NCBI RefSeq assembly: GCF_003050965.1
Contig: NZ_QAOU01000011.1
Span: forward strand, 28,374 to 92,373
Direction: 5' to 3'
Length of the DNA stretch: 64,000 nt
Source of the DNA: Nitrosospira sp. Nsp2
GTDB taxonomy: Bacteria > Pseudomonadota > Gammaproteobacteria > Burkholderiales > Nitrosomonadaceae
In this document: positions 51,423 to 61,100 of the stretch, in pieces
Layout of the letters: every line of letters starts with the position of its first letter
Position numbering within the stretch: the first letter of the stretch is position 1
The notes under the pieces: generated by a model
What the model saw: the letters and a program-made list of their open reading frames with translations, nothing else
Told to the model about the DNA's origin: nothing
Databases searched by the model: none
Made by a program: the position numbers and the translations under genes

Positions 51423-51575
51423 TATCCTATCCGCTGCTGCCCCAACGCAAGTGAGCCGCTGTGCCTCTGCAGCCGACTGATCAGCGTAAAGTGTGCTGCT
51501 TCGTCTGACCCCTTGCACCTCTTGTTTTGCTCATCACCACCCCGCTATCAAAACAAAAACACCGATGAGGAAGAG

Positions 51576-51854
51576 TCACGTATATTTGAGCGGAAAACTT
51601 ACTTTTCCCAGACCGGAATTCGACGCGAAATCGTGGCTTAAGTCCTTCCCCAACTCATCTGGATAGGCGACTGCAAGTCCTGATTTAATGCGCTCCGAGA
51701 CCGCGTTCAGATCTTCCTGAGACAAAAAATGCTCTGTCGGGACCGCCGCTTTGGCTTTGTCTCCATTTTCCTGTGGATCGAACCTGCATTCCGGGCAGGG
51801 AGTGAGCGCTCCAAGCTTCACCGCTCCACAACAGAGGCATATCGCGGTCGTCAT
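51576..51854 (-). CDS. conserved hypothetical zinc-ribbon protein
   Basis: A 92-residue protein with an N-terminal zinc ribbon, CLCCG then CPECRFDP (Cys pairs about 11 residues apart). The rest is predicted helical (TEHFLSQEDLNAVSERIKSGLAVAYPDELGKDL). I recall this architecture among short bacterial hypotheticals but no assigned function. It is on its own strand with no close same-strand neighbour. Confidence 0.8.
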   Translation of the reverse strand: MTTAICLCCGAVKLGALTPCPECRFDPQENGDKAKAAVPTEHFLSQEDLNAVSERIKSGLAVAYPDELGKDLSHDFASNSGLGKVSFPLKYT

Positions 51855-52083
51855 TTTTCAAAAATTCTCCAGACGCAACCTATGAATACTTCGACTATAT
51901 TGTTAATTGAGGTATAGATTGGCCCTCAACCATTTATAGACGCAAACTGGCGCAGGTCGCAATGTCGAGGTGTCGCCAAGACTCACCATCTATTCGATTT
52001 ATGGTAGACAACGTTTGGCCGGCCCGTGGCTATGGGGATCGTCGCCATTATATTTTGATTTCCTCCTTGGAAGGACGCCTCAG

Positions 52084-53577
52084 ATGATTCGAACGCACGA
52101 CAATCCGCCTCATTTAGATCCGGACGGCACCCGGCTGCCTATCAAGCTTGACTCAACCTCCAACGGCGAATTCGCCCCCGTGCCCCTTTCACCCATCAAT
52201 CACGCCGCGAACCGCCTCGCCCACGAAGCAGCCACGCATAATTCGAAGCGCGTAGCGCTTTCCCGCCGAAAATTTCTCGTCTCCGCTTGCGGCGCTGCCT
52301 CCACGCTACTCGCTTTCAACAGTGCCAACGCAGCAGCGGGGAAGACAGGCGGATTTTTCGATCTGCTGCCCGAAGCAGCCCTCGAACCGGAACTCGCGGA
52401 GGCCCAAATCGGCGGTGCCGCAGGCGAATTCATCTTTGATGTGCAGGGCCACTTCGTCGACCCCAACGGACCTTGGCTGCAGAAACTCCCCGCTGGCTCC
52501 GACCCCCTGAGCCAGATGCCCAAGGCTGGTTGCGCGCTGGCATCGGAACCAGGGCAGCGCAGCTACCTGCGCTGCCTAGGCCCGGATGAGTTCATCAAGG
52601 ACGTGTTCCTCGATTCCGATACCGACATGATGGTGCTTTCCTTTGTTCCTTCCAAGCCCGATGCGGAGCCGCTGACCATCCAAGGCGCGGATGCCGTGCG
52701 GCAGATCGTTGACCGCATGGAAGGAATGCACCGCTTGCTCCTCCACGGCCGTGTCAACCCCAATCAAGCGGGCGATCTCGACCGGATGGACGAACTGAAG
52801 GAGCGCTGGGGCGTATCCGCGTGGAAAACGTACACTCAGTTTGGGCCCGGGGGAAACGGCTACTTTTTGTCGGACGACGTTGGCATGCGTTTTATCGAAA
52901 AGGCGCGCAAGCTCGGCGTCAAGGTGATCTGCGTGCATAAAGGGCTGCCTTTCGGCAAGCAATCCTATCAACACAGCAAATGCAGCGACATCGGGGTCGT
53001 CGCGAAGCGCTTTCCGGACGTCTCGTTCCTAGTCTACCATTCGGGATTCGTCACCGGCGTCCCCGAAGGAGCCTTCCAGGGCAAAGGGGCGGATGACGGC
53101 GTTGATACCCTCATCCGCTCGCTTATCGAGAACGGGGTTGCCCCGAACAGCAATGTCTACGCCGAACTGGGCAGCACCTGGCGTTACCTGATGCGTGACC
53201 CCGAGGCCGCAGCGCACGTCTTGGGAAAACTGTTGAAATACTGTGGCGAGAACAATGTGCTTTGGGGAACGGATTCCATCTGGTACGGGTCGCCCCAGGA
53301 TCAAATACAGGCATTACGCGCGTTCCAGATCGCGCCTGAGCTGCGCGCCGAGCACGGCTACCGCGAGATCACCCCTCAACTCCGGGCCAAGATTTTCGGA
53401 CTCAACGCGGCGAAGGTTTACTCGATCAGCGCGGATGAGGTGAAGAAGTATATCAGTCGCGACCCCATCGCTCGTGCGCGGCTCAGTTACCAGGAGCAAC
53501 CCCAACCGCACTTCCTCACGTATGGTCCAAAAACGCGCCGGGAATTTCTCAGGTTGCCTGGAGCTGGAAAACCTTGA
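52084..53577 (+). CDS. Tat-exported amidohydrolase-family (TIM-barrel) protein
   Basis: A 497-residue protein from ATG 52084, preceded by GGAAGGA. A Tat signal SRRKFLVSACGAASTLLAFNSANA begins at about residue 59, after an unusually long polar N-region, so a later start or a long n-region are both possible. The catalytic part is amidohydrolase family 2-like: FDVQGHFVDP at the first metal position has only one His rather than the usual HxH, then YHSGFVTG and NNVLWGTDSIWYG with the metal Asp. Substrate unknown. A CapA-like Tat protein is convergent 31 bases downstream. Confidence 0.85.
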   Translation: MIRTHDNPPHLDPDGTRLPIKLDSTSNGEFAPVPLSPINHAANRLAHEAATHNSKRVALSRRKFLVSACGAASTLLAFNSANAAAGKTGGFFDLLPEAALEPELAEAQIGGAAGEFIFDVQGHFVDPNGPWLQKLPAGSDPLSQMPKAGCALASEPGQRSYLRCLGPDEFIKDVFLDSDTDMMVLSFVPSKPDAEPLTIQGADAVRQIVDRMEGMHRLLLHGRVNPNQAGDLDRMDELKERWGVSAWKTYTQFGPGGNGYFLSDDVGMRFIEKARKLGVKVICVHKGLPFGKQSYQHSKCSDIGVVAKRFPDVSFLVYHSGFVTGVPEGAFQGKGADDGVDTLIRSLIENGVAPNSNVYAELGSTWRYLMRDPEAAAHVLGKLLKYCGENNVLWGTDSIWYGSPQDQIQALRAFQIAPELRAEHGYREITPQLRAKIFGLNAAKVYSISADEVKKYISRDPIARARLSYQEQPQPHFLTYGPKTRREFLRLPGAGKP

Positions 53578-53608
53578 TTCGCATATAGGCAACATGGCAG
53601 ATACGGTT

Positions 53609-54904
53609 TTATGACGTCCACTGCAGCATTAGCCCGTTATCATCAGATGCTTCCACTCTGTTACCGAACCTTTTGCCTTCCCTGTCCAGGACTTTCTGTA
53701 GCCACAGCGCATCGTCCGCCGAGGCATGGTTGAGCCTGAAGCGCTTCATCTGCAGTGGGATTATTTCCAGGCTCACCAGCGTACCCTTCGACGCATCGAC
53801 GCGCACAAAATACATCACGGTCAGGTCACCCCGATAAGTTTCATGGCCTGAGATTCCTTCATAATCGTTCAGAAAATCGCCACAGCCGTAAAGAATGAGC
53901 TTGCTGTTATAGACTTCGATCCCCTTCACGTGATGCGAAGAGTGGCCGTGAACGACATCCACGCCTGCTTCATCAATCAGCCGATGAGCGAACTCCTGCT
54001 GCTCGCGCGGAATGTGATATCCCCAGTTTCCGCCCCAGTGTATCGAACCAACCACAACATCGCACGATCGCTTGACCGCGGCGATGCGGTTGCGGATGCC
54101 CCGAATTGTACGTCGAGAAAAATCAGTCAATAGGTCCACTCCGGGTCTATTCTCCGCCGCGACCCAATCAAAGGGAATACCGCTGGTCTCAGAACCAAAA
54201 GAGAGTACCAGCACGCGCCCTCTCCCAGGAACAGATAGCATTGCCGGTTCTTGCGCCTCGCTGATGTTGTTACCCGCTCCTGCGGTTTTCAGTCCTGCCT
54301 GTTTCAGGGTACTCAGCGTTTCGGCGAGACCTGAATAGCCCCAATCCAGAACATGATTGTTCGCCAACCCGCAGCAGTCGATCCTGGCGGCAGTAATGCA
54401 CGCAATATTGTCGGGATTCATCCTGTAATTGACTGCCTTGTCCTGCACATCATCACTGCGCGTTACGGCCGTTTCCAAATTGATGATGCGGCAGTTCGGC
54501 TGTCTGCGTTCCAGTTCGGTAAGCGCATCACCCCAGATATATGAAAAACTCACCGCTTTCGGAATCGGACCGTTCGCTTCTTCGGCAAGCTCAACATAGC
54601 CGCGCGCGGTCTTCATATACCCCTCATAAAGGATAGGATTGCCGGGGTGTGGCAGTACCTGGTCAATTCCCCTCCCGGTCATGACATCCCCGCAGAGAAA
54701 TAGCGTAATCAAGCTGGAATGTTCCACACCCGCTTCCGAACGGTTTTGTACGCTATGCTTTACCGTAAGCGCATTATCGGTTGTAATAGTCTGGCCATAC
54801 AATGGGCGAACTGCTGCAGTTAATCCGGTCGAAAGCGCGGACACAAGAAATTTGCGGCGTTTCAGCTGACGGCCGATAATCGTGGGGTTTGCCCAATTCT
54901 TCAT
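53609..54904 (-). CDS. CapA-family metallophosphatase-like protein, Tat-exported
   Basis: A 431-residue protein of the CapA/YwtB family (calcineurin-like fold), linked in Bacillus to poly-gamma-glutamate capsule. A Tat signal with KRRKFLVSALSTGLT starts at about residue 15. The family motif LFLCGDVMTGRGIDQ is the first metal site, with LETAV, GLANNHVLDWG and VHGHSSHHVKGIEVY as later ones. No capBC genes are in the window, so a poly-gamma-glutamate role is not supported. It is divergent from the pyrimidine-dimer glycosylase gene. Confidence 0.9.
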   Translation of the reverse strand: MKNWANPTIIGRQLKRRKFLVSALSTGLTAAVRPLYGQTITTDNALTVKHSVQNRSEAGVEHSSLITLFLCGDVMTGRGIDQVLPHPGNPILYEGYMKTARGYVELAEEANGPIPKAVSFSYIWGDALTELERRQPNCRIINLETAVTRSDDVQDKAVNYRMNPDNIACITAARIDCCGLANNHVLDWGYSGLAETLSTLKQAGLKTAGAGNNISEAQEPAMLSVPGRGRVLVLSFGSETSGIPFDWVAAENRPGVDLLTDFSRRTIRGIRNRIAAVKRSCDVVVGSIHWGGNWGYHIPREQQEFAHRLIDEAGVDVVHGHSSHHVKGIEVYNSKLILYGCGDFLNDYEGISGHETYRGDLTVMYFVRVDASKGTLVSLEIIPLQMKRFRLNHASADDALWLQKVLDREGKRFGNRVEASDDNGLMLQWTS

Positions 54905-54969
54905 GGCACCGCTGGTTCTACACAGTAAGCTTTATCCTAGACCAGATTGACGAAAAATATTCGCTAGCC

Positions 54970-55434
54970 ATGCGCCTGTGGACACTTCATCCCCGCTATC
55001 TGGATGCCAGAGGTCTTACCGCTGCATGGCGGGAAGCGCTGTTGGCGCAAAAAGTATTGTCGGGATTGACCACCGGCTACGCGCATCATCCGCAGCTTAT
55101 CCGGTTTCGGCGGCATCCTCAGCCGCTGATGGCAGTGGGCGTATTTTTAGCTGGCCTTGCCGGGGAAGCCGAACGTCGAGGTTATCACTTCGATACGGCA
55201 AAAATTTTGAAGATGGGAAGCGTGAGACAAATTGACGAAACGGATGGGCAACTTCTCCTGGAGTGGTCCCACCTGAACGAAAAACTGCGGAAACGGGCTC
55301 CGCACCTTTATCAGCAGTTTCAAGATATCCGTATCCCGGAGCCGCATCCATTATTTCGCGTCGTCCCCGGAGGGATCAGAGATTGGGAGAAGCAGCGGGT
55401 CAATAAAGGTCCCCAGGCTATCCCTGAGCCTTAA
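54970..55434 (+). CDS. pyrimidine dimer DNA glycosylase (Pyr_excise family)
   Basis: A 154-residue protein starting at ATG 54970 (MRLWTLHPRYLDARGLTAAWREALLAQKVL), the typical N-terminus of the T4 endonuclease V-like family, which excises UV photoproducts by Schiff-base chemistry. The frame extends upstream 27 codons into the capA promoter region. Residues His/Arg near the start and Glu later match the family, but I cannot align active sites fully. UV repair fits near recJ/mfd only by coincidence. Confidence 0.85.
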   Translation: MRLWTLHPRYLDARGLTAAWREALLAQKVLSGLTTGYAHHPQLIRFRRHPQPLMAVGVFLAGLAGEAERRGYHFDTAKILKMGSVRQIDETDGQLLLEWSHLNEKLRKRAPHLYQQFQDIRIPEPHPLFRVVPGGIRDWEKQRVNKGPQAIPEP

Positions 55435-55464
55435 AAGTCCACAGAAGTCCCCAGTGTCAAGTCT

Positions 55465-55734
55465 GTGCGTGACGGGAATATCGTACCCACCGAAGACGCT
55501 CTCGCTTGGGCGGTCGTCGCGCTACTTCTTACACGGGTGTGGGGGCGTGCCCCTATTAACGACTTTAAAGACCCAATGGTGGCAGCGGGCATTCAATTTT
55601 TTGAAGTGACAGACTCGGATGGTCCACGGTGCTGGCAAGTTCAAGTGGGGCGGCTTCGCTTGCTAAAGCTGGACTGTTATACTTTTAGCGATCGAACAAT
55701 AACCACCGTTACCTCTCGCTCCGCTAAAGCATGA
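55465..55734 (+). CDS. hypothetical protein, doubtful
   Basis: An open frame of 89 codons from a GTG, between the glycosylase and EVE genes on the same strand. The peptide has one short hydrophobic patch (AWAVVALLLTRVWG) and no motif I know. No Shine-Dalgarno is evident. It may be spurious. Confidence 0.3.
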   Translation: MRDGNIVPTEDALAWAVVALLLTRVWGRAPINDFKDPMVAAGIQFFEVTDSDGPRCWQVQVGRLRLLKLDCYTFSDRTITTVTSRSAKA

Positions 55735-55783
55735 ATTCAAACTCAACCTGCCAAGTTCTGGCGCCTTCCACCTGGAATCACCC

Positions 55784-56239
55784 ATGCGTTACTGGCTGAT
55801 GAAATCAGAACCTTCGGATGTCAGCATTGATGACCTTGCCTCGATGCCTGATCAAACTGTCCCCTGGTACGGCGTCCGCAACTATCAGGCGCGCAACTTT
55901 ATGCGCGACCAGATGCGCGTCGGGGACGGCGTGTTTTTTTATCATTCGAGTTGTCCGGAACCGGGGGTCGCGGGCATTGCCGAGGTTAGCAGTCCAGCAT
56001 ATCCGGACGCAACGCAGTTCGATCCCGCCAGTAAATATTTTGACCCGAAGGCAACGTCGCACAACCCGCGCTGGTTCAATGTGGATGTGAAGTTCATCAG
56101 AAAAACCCGCTTGGTCAGCATCAGGGAATTGCGCAGCCGGCCGGAACTGGCAAACATGCGCATTCTGCAAACCGGAAACCGCCTATCCATTACGCCTGTA
56201 GACCCAGCGGAGTGGGACTTCATCATGGGGATTTTTTGA
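55784..56239 (+). CDS. EVE domain protein
   Basis: A 151-residue protein of the EVE (PUA-like) fold, thought to bind modified bases in DNA or RNA. The conserved start MRYWLMKSEPSDVSIDDL, GVRNYQARNFMRDQMRVGDGVFFYHS and the aromatic cage region (FDPKATSHNPRWFNVDV) are all present. In other genomes EVE proteins sit near restriction or modification genes; here the neighbours are a DNA glycosylase and a transporter. Confidence 0.92.
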   Translation: MRYWLMKSEPSDVSIDDLASMPDQTVPWYGVRNYQARNFMRDQMRVGDGVFFYHSSCPEPGVAGIAEVSSPAYPDATQFDPASKYFDPKATSHNPRWFNVDVKFIRKTRLVSIRELRSRPELANMRILQTGNRLSITPVDPAEWDFIMGIF

Positions 56240-56320
56240 TGGGCTGGTCACAACCAGATTTGCAGACGGAAAGTCGCCGAAAAATGCTCAAGACAAGCAT
56301 ACCTTTCGGCCACGCTTGAC

Positions 56321-57118
56321 GTGGAGTGGTGGCCGGCTTATCTGCTGCTGGGTGCAGTTGTAGGCTTTTTTGCCGGACTGCTGGGTATCGGCGGCGGATT
56401 GATTCTGGTGCCAGTGCTCACCGTTATTTTTACCAATCAGCATTTCCCGCCTGATCGCATCCTGCACCTTGCCCTGGGGACTACCATGGCCGCGATCATT
56501 TTCACCTCGGCTTCCAGCCTGCGCGCTCACCATGCGCACGGAGCGGTGAACTGGCAAGTCGTGAAACATATCACCCCTGGAATTATCGCTGGCACACTGG
56601 CCGGTGCGACGCTGGTGAACGCGTTGCCCAGCAGGGCGCTCAGCGTCATTTTTGTTGTGTTTATCTTCTATGCAGCCACGCAGATGCTGCTGAAAATCTC
56701 GCCCAAACCCAGCCGTGAGCTTCCCGGCAAATGGGGAATGATTGGTGCGGGCGGAATCATTGGCGCGGTTTCGAGTTTTGTCGCAATCGGCGGCGGGCTG
56801 CTGACGGTTCCGTTTCTTACGTTCTGCAACGCGCGATTGCAGCAGGCGATCGGCACCGCTGCCGCAGTGGGATTTCCCATTGCCGTAGCGGGCGCCATCG
56901 GATACATCGTTAATGGCATGGCCCAATCCCAGCCGTTACCGCAACATAGCTTGGGGTATGTCTATTTGCCGGCCTTGGGGTGGATCGTGCTGGCCAGCGT
57001 ATTGACAGCGCCGTTCGGCGCAAAAACGACCCACGTCATGCCTACACGGATGCTCAGGACGATTTTTGTTCTGCTGCTTTATTTGCTGGGAACGAGGATG
57101 CTGATCGGCCTTTTTTAA
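56321..57118 (+). CDS. sulfite/sulfonate exporter TauE/SafE family
   Basis: A 265-residue inner-membrane protein of seven or eight spans, starting from a GTG. The duplicated family motif is visible at each half: FFAGLLGIGGGLILVPVL and SFVAIGGGLLTVPFL. TauE proteins export sulfite, sulfoacetate or similar anions; the substrate here is unknown. It is convergent with cysG, whose siroheme cofactor serves sulfite/nitrite reductases, a suggestive but weak link. Confidence 0.92.
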   Translation: MEWWPAYLLLGAVVGFFAGLLGIGGGLILVPVLTVIFTNQHFPPDRILHLALGTTMAAIIFTSASSLRAHHAHGAVNWQVVKHITPGIIAGTLAGATLVNALPSRALSVIFVVFIFYAATQMLLKISPKPSRELPGKWGMIGAGGIIGAVSSFVAIGGGLLTVPFLTFCNARLQQAIGTAAAVGFPIAVAGAIGYIVNGMAQSQPLPQHSLGYVYLPALGWIVLASVLTAPFGAKTTHVMPTRMLRTIFVLLLYLLGTRMLIGLF

Positions 57119-57154
57119 AAGATGCGATGGAATAGCGCGGTATTGCGCAAAGGC

Positions 57155-58612
57155 TTACTGTTCTCTGCCCAGAATACCGATCGCGGGAGCAGCCTCATCC
57201 CGTTGAGGCTCGAACCACGCCAGTTGCCGATGCAGTTTGACGACCTCGCCGACGATGATAAGAGTTGGCGGAATCAGTTTGGCCGCAGCGGTCAAACCGG
57301 GAAGGTTCTGCAACGTACCGGTCAATACGCGCTGTTTATGCGTAGTTCCCTGCTGCACGATTGCGGCTGGTGTCGTAGCAGATAGCCCGTGCGCGATTAA
57401 TTGCCGGCACAGCTCCGGTAGGCCGAGGAGCCCCATATAGACCACGATGGTCTGGTTTGGGCGCGCCAGCATGGGCCAATCCAGGTCCACGCTCCCGTCC
57501 TTGAGATGGCCGGTGACAAAGACACACGACTGGGCATAGTCGCGATGAGTGAGGGGGATACCTGCATAGGATGCCGCACCGGTCGCCGCGGTAATGCCCG
57601 GAACGACCTGAAAAGGAATTCCGTGGCTGGAGAGGGTTTCAATTTCCTCACCCCCCCGGCCGAAGATGAAAGGATCGCCCCCTTTCAACCGCAGCACGCG
57701 CTTGCCTTCCTTGGCCAACCGCACCAGCAATTGATTAATCGATTCCTGCGGCATTGCGTGCTTGCTGCGCTCCTTCCCGGCATAGATCCGGGCGGCATCG
57801 CGACGCACCATGTCAAGTATCTCAGGTGAAACCAACCGGTCATACACGACCACGTCCGCCTGCTGCATCAGGCGCATTGCCCGAAAAGTCAGGAGCTCCG
57901 GGTCGCCCGGGCCAGCGCCCACCAGATATACTTCTCCCCCGCTTGACTCATCCGGTTCGCTATCCAGCGCACGCTCCAGATACACCTTTGCCGCCCGGTC
58001 CCTGCCGGAGAAAACCATTTCGGCAACTGGCCCCTGCAATACTTTCTCCCAGAATCTGCGTCGGTTCTCGGGAACTGAAAGCTGCTGTTTCACTCGTTCG
58101 CGGAATTGGGCCGCGAACGCCGCAAGGCGGCCATAAGCCATCGGTATCATGGTTTCCAGTCGAGCTCTCAGTACCCGGGCAAGCACCGGTGACGCGCCCC
58201 CACTCGATACGGCGATAAGAACGGGAGAGCGATCCACAATCGAAGGCATGATGAAAGAGCATGAAGCCGGATCATCCACGACATTGACGGGGATGCGTAA
58301 TCCTTTGGCAACCTCGGAAACCTTCCGGTTAACTGTGGGATCATCTGTAGCAGCGATAACTAGAACGGCATCGGCAAGATGATCGGGACTAAACGTTTCG
58401 GCAAGATAAGTAATTCTTGTTTGCGGCGGTTGTTCCCGATCCCGCGGCACCAACAGCCGCTCGTGCAGTTCCTCACAGAGCCGGGGGGCGATGATGGTGA
58501 CCCGAGCCCCCGCTCGCGATAGCAACGCCACTTTCCGGGCGGCCACTTCCCCGCCGCCGACCACAAGGCAGTCACGATTTCGTATGTCGATAAAAATTGG
58601 CAGAAAGTCCAT
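57155..58612 (-). CDS. cysG: siroheme synthase CysG (bifunctional)
   Basis: A 485-residue fusion. The N-terminal half is the precorrin-2 dehydrogenase/sirohydrochlorin ferrochelatase (NAD motif [35 protein letters not shown]). The C-terminal half is the uroporphyrinogen-III methyltransferase ([27 protein letters not shown]). The product, siroheme, is the prosthetic group of assimilatory sulfite and nitrite reductases, and the pathway shares precorrin-2 with cobalamin. It is divergent from the PHP phosphatase gene. Confidence 0.96.
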   Translation of the reverse strand: MDFLPIFIDIRNRDCLVVGGGEVAARKVALLSRAGARVTIIAPRLCEELHERLLVPRDREQPPQTRITYLAETFSPDHLADAVLVIAATDDPTVNRKVSEVAKGLRIPVNVVDDPASCSFIMPSIVDRSPVLIAVSSGGASPVLARVLRARLETMIPMAYGRLAAFAAQFRERVKQQLSVPENRRRFWEKVLQGPVAEMVFSGRDRAAKVYLERALDSEPDESSGGEVYLVGAGPGDPELLTFRAMRLMQQADVVVYDRLVSPEILDMVRRDAARIYAGKERSKHAMPQESINQLLVRLAKEGKRVLRLKGGDPFIFGRGGEEIETLSSHGIPFQVVPGITAATGAASYAGIPLTHRDYAQSCVFVTGHLKDGSVDLDWPMLARPNQTIVVYMGLLGLPELCRQLIAHGLSATTPAAIVQQGTTHKQRVLTGTLQNLPGLTAAAKLIPPTLIIVGEVVKLHRQLAWFEPQRDEAAPAIGILGREQ

Positions 58613-58783
58613 TTGTTCCGTCTAATCTGGGCAATTCGATATCCTACTCTACCGGAAGCATTCGGTCTTTCAGCGTGAATGCCCACGCTCCGCTCCGGGT
58701 GAGCCGATCAGTTGTCGCAGTTCAATTTTCCGCCCCCCCTTATGCTATGATGCGGCTCTCGCTTTGCGCAACCTGCCTGCTTC

Positions 58784-59635
58784 ATGCTCAACATCGACTT
58801 GCATTGCCACTCCACGGTTTCGGACGGTCTGCTCACACCAACACAATTGGTCGAGCACGCTGCTGCGCGTGGGGTTGACATTCTCGCGCTGACCGATCAC
58901 GACGACGTGGGAGGGCTGGCGGAGGCCCACGCGGCGGCCACGGAGAAGAACGTTATCCTGGTCAACGGCGTCGAAATTTCGGTGGACTGGCGCGGCCAGA
59001 CCGTCCATATCGTCGGCCTCGGTATAAATCCTGAGCATCCCGACCTCATTCGGGGTTTGGCGTCCATACGAGACGGCCGGCTGGTGCGTGCGCGTAATAT
59101 CGCCGCGCAACTGGACAAATTCGGGATTCACGGCAGTTTTGAAGGCGCCTGCCGCAATGCTGGAGAGGGGCATTTGCTGGGGCGGATGCACTTCGCCCGC
59201 TTTTTAATTCAGCAGGGTCACGCCAGAGATGCGAAAGCAGTCTTCAAGAAATACCTGGTCAAGGGTAAGCCTGGATATGCGCCACACCAGTGGGTGCCGT
59301 TAAGCGACGCGGTTGGCTGGATACGCGGCAGCGGTGGCAGAGCCGTGATCGCTCATCCCGGCCGTTACAAGCTGAGCAAGAAAGCGCTGGACGAGTTGCT
59401 GGAGGAATTCCGCGCAATGGGTGGCGAGGCTATCGAGGTGATCACCGGTAGTCATACGCCGGAGCAATCATTGCTGTTTGCGCGCCATTGCCAGCGGCTG
59501 GGCTTACTTGCTTCGCGCGGTTCGGACTTTCACGGCCCGGGGGAAAGCTACTTCGATCTGGGGAGAATGCCGGCGCTGCCTGCCATCTGCAGGCCCGTAT
59601 GGCATGACTGGAAGGAAGCGATCCACGCAGGGTGA
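58784..59635 (+). CDS. PHP-domain 3',5'-nucleoside bisphosphate phosphatase / RNase AM-like
   Basis: A 283-residue metal-dependent phosphoesterase of the TrpH/YciV type. All metal motifs are visible: DLHCHSTVSDG, LTDHDDVGG, NGVEIS, IAHPGRY and GSDFHGP. Known members hydrolyse 3',5'-bisphosphates and mature rRNA 5' ends. It is followed by YciO-like, M50 protease, trpS, scpA and scpB genes on the same strand, the same order as in many betaproteobacteria. Confidence 0.92.
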   Translation: MLNIDLHCHSTVSDGLLTPTQLVEHAAARGVDILALTDHDDVGGLAEAHAAATEKNVILVNGVEISVDWRGQTVHIVGLGINPEHPDLIRGLASIRDGRLVRARNIAAQLDKFGIHGSFEGACRNAGEGHLLGRMHFARFLIQQGHARDAKAVFKKYLVKGKPGYAPHQWVPLSDAVGWIRGSGGRAVIAHPGRYKLSKKALDELLEEFRAMGGEAIEVITGSHTPEQSLLFARHCQRLGLLASRGSDFHGPGESYFDLGRMPALPAICRPVWHDWKEAIHAG

Positions 59636-59790
59636 TTGCCTTTTTGGGTGTACTGCCACCACGGCGCGATACTAACCAGTGTGATGTACCCCCTTTGGCA
59701 CCCGAGATGCCTTCCGGCGGCCCACGGATGATGTACCAGGAAACGGACCCGCAGACAACACATTGATAAAAATCGTCAGCTATTTTTCTC

Positions 59791-60423
59791 GTGGCTCAAT
59801 TCTTTTCGATTCATCCGGAAAACCCCCAGTTGCGTCTGATACGGCAGGCTGCGGCTATTGTGCGCGCCGGAGGGGTGATCGCCTACCCTACCGATTCGTG
59901 TTATGCGCTTGGAGGCCACTTGGGCGATAAAACCGTCATGACTCGAATTCGGGCGATACGGCAGATGGATGAGCGGCATCACTTTACGCTGATGTGTCGC
60001 AACCTCGCCGAAATCTCGCATTACGCCAAAGTTGATAATCGGCAATATAGGCTGCTCAAGATGAGTACGCCCGGTAGCTACACCTTTATATTTCAAGCTA
60101 CCCGGGAAGTTCCGCGCCGCTTGCAGCCGCCGAAGCGCGATACAATCGGCGTCAGAATTCCGGATCATCCCATCGTGCAGGCGTTGTTGACGGAGTTGGA
60201 TGAGCCGCTGTTGAGTTCCACCCTGATAATGCCTGGCGATGAGTTCCCACTTAACGATGCTGGGGACATCCGGGCCCGCCTCGAGCATCAGGTGGAACTG
60301 GTGCTGGATGGGGGCGCCTGCGGGCTGGAGATGACCACCGTCATTGATATGACCGGGGATGTGCCGGAAGTGATACGGGAAGGAAAAGGGAGCCTCCAGC
60401 CTTTTGGAATCTCCAATGGATAG
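59791..60423 (+). CDS. yciO: YciO family protein (Sua5/YrdC superfamily)
   Basis: A 210-residue protein of the YrdC fold, starting at GTG 59791. It carries GGVIAYPTDSCYALGGHLGD, the RAIRQMDERHHFTLMC variant of the KxRxxxxP motif, TPGSYTFIFQAT, and TIGVRIPDHP. Weak threonylcarbamoyl-AMP synthase activity is reported for YciO, unlike TsaC/Sua5. It overlaps the next gene by eight bases, so they are translationally coupled. Confidence 0.9.
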   Translation: MAQFFSIHPENPQLRLIRQAAAIVRAGGVIAYPTDSCYALGGHLGDKTVMTRIRAIRQMDERHHFTLMCRNLAEISHYAKVDNRQYRLLKMSTPGSYTFIFQATREVPRRLQPPKRDTIGVRIPDHPIVQALLTELDEPLLSSTLIMPGDEFPLNDAGDIRARLEHQVELVLDGGACGLEMTTVIDMTGDVPEVIREGKGSLQPFGISNG

Positions 60424-61066
60424 CATTATTCAGAATGTTGCCATCTATGCGCTCCCGGTAATTTTTGCCATCACCTTGCACGAAGCCGCTCATGGTTATG
60501 TGGCGAAGCATTTTGGCGATATGACCGCCTATGCGCAAGGACGCGTCAGTCTGAATCCGGTTCGCCACATCGATCCGGTGGGCACGATCCTGCTTCCCTT
60601 GTTGACGCTGTGGCTGGGCGGAATACTATTCGGCTGGGCCAAACCGGTGCCCGTCGACTTCTCGGCGTTGCGCCGACCGAAACAGGACATGCTTTGGGTG
60701 GCCCTGGCCGGGCCGGGCGCCAACCTTTTCATGGCGTTGCTTTGGGCGTTCGTTATCAAGCTTGGCCTCGCCCTGTCGGACACCGATCTTGCCCGGCCTA
60801 TGGTATTGATGGGGGAAGCGGGGATTAAAATCAACGTGATCCTGATGGTTTTGAATCTATTGCCTCTGCCGCCGCTCGATGGCGGCCGTATCGCGGTAAG
60901 CCTTCTGCCGCAGCGCCTGGCTAACGGTTTTGCAAGGATTGAACCGTACGGCTTCATGATCCTCCTTATGCTGTTGATGACCGGGGTGTTGGGTGCCATC
61001 ATTGGTCCGTTTATAGCGATTACGATACAGCTGGTAGCGTTGTTTTTTGGCCTGGAAGCCTACTGA
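60416..61066 (+). CDS. site-2 protease family (M50) membrane protein
   Basis: A 216-residue membrane protease homologue, starting at ATG 60416 (MDSIIQNVAIYAL), overlapping yciO by eight bases. The metal site HEAAH is in TLHEAAHGYVAKHFGD, and the second metal motif NLLPLPPLDGGRI is present, so it should be active. It is smaller than RseP and has no PDZ domain. Role not known; the cluster is conserved in betaproteobacteria. Confidence 0.93.
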   Translation: MDSIIQNVAIYALPVIFAITLHEAAHGYVAKHFGDMTAYAQGRVSLNPVRHIDPVGTILLPLLTLWLGGILFGWAKPVPVDFSALRRPKQDMLWVALAGPGANLFMALLWAFVIKLGLALSDTDLARPMVLMGEAGIKINVILMVLNLLPLPPLDGGRIAVSLLPQRLANGFARIEPYGFMILLMLLMTGVLGAIIGPFIAITIQLVALFFGLEAY

Positions 61067-61100
61067 AAATAATTGGATTGGTTGGATAAGGACAAGGGGT

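Noticed and set aside
56288..56926. 212-codon minus-strand frame over the TauE gene
   Set aside because: No family character, and the opposite strand has clear TauE motifs and start.
59776..60426. 216-codon minus-strand frame opposite yciO
   Set aside because: Mirror of the YciO coding region; no recognisable motif.
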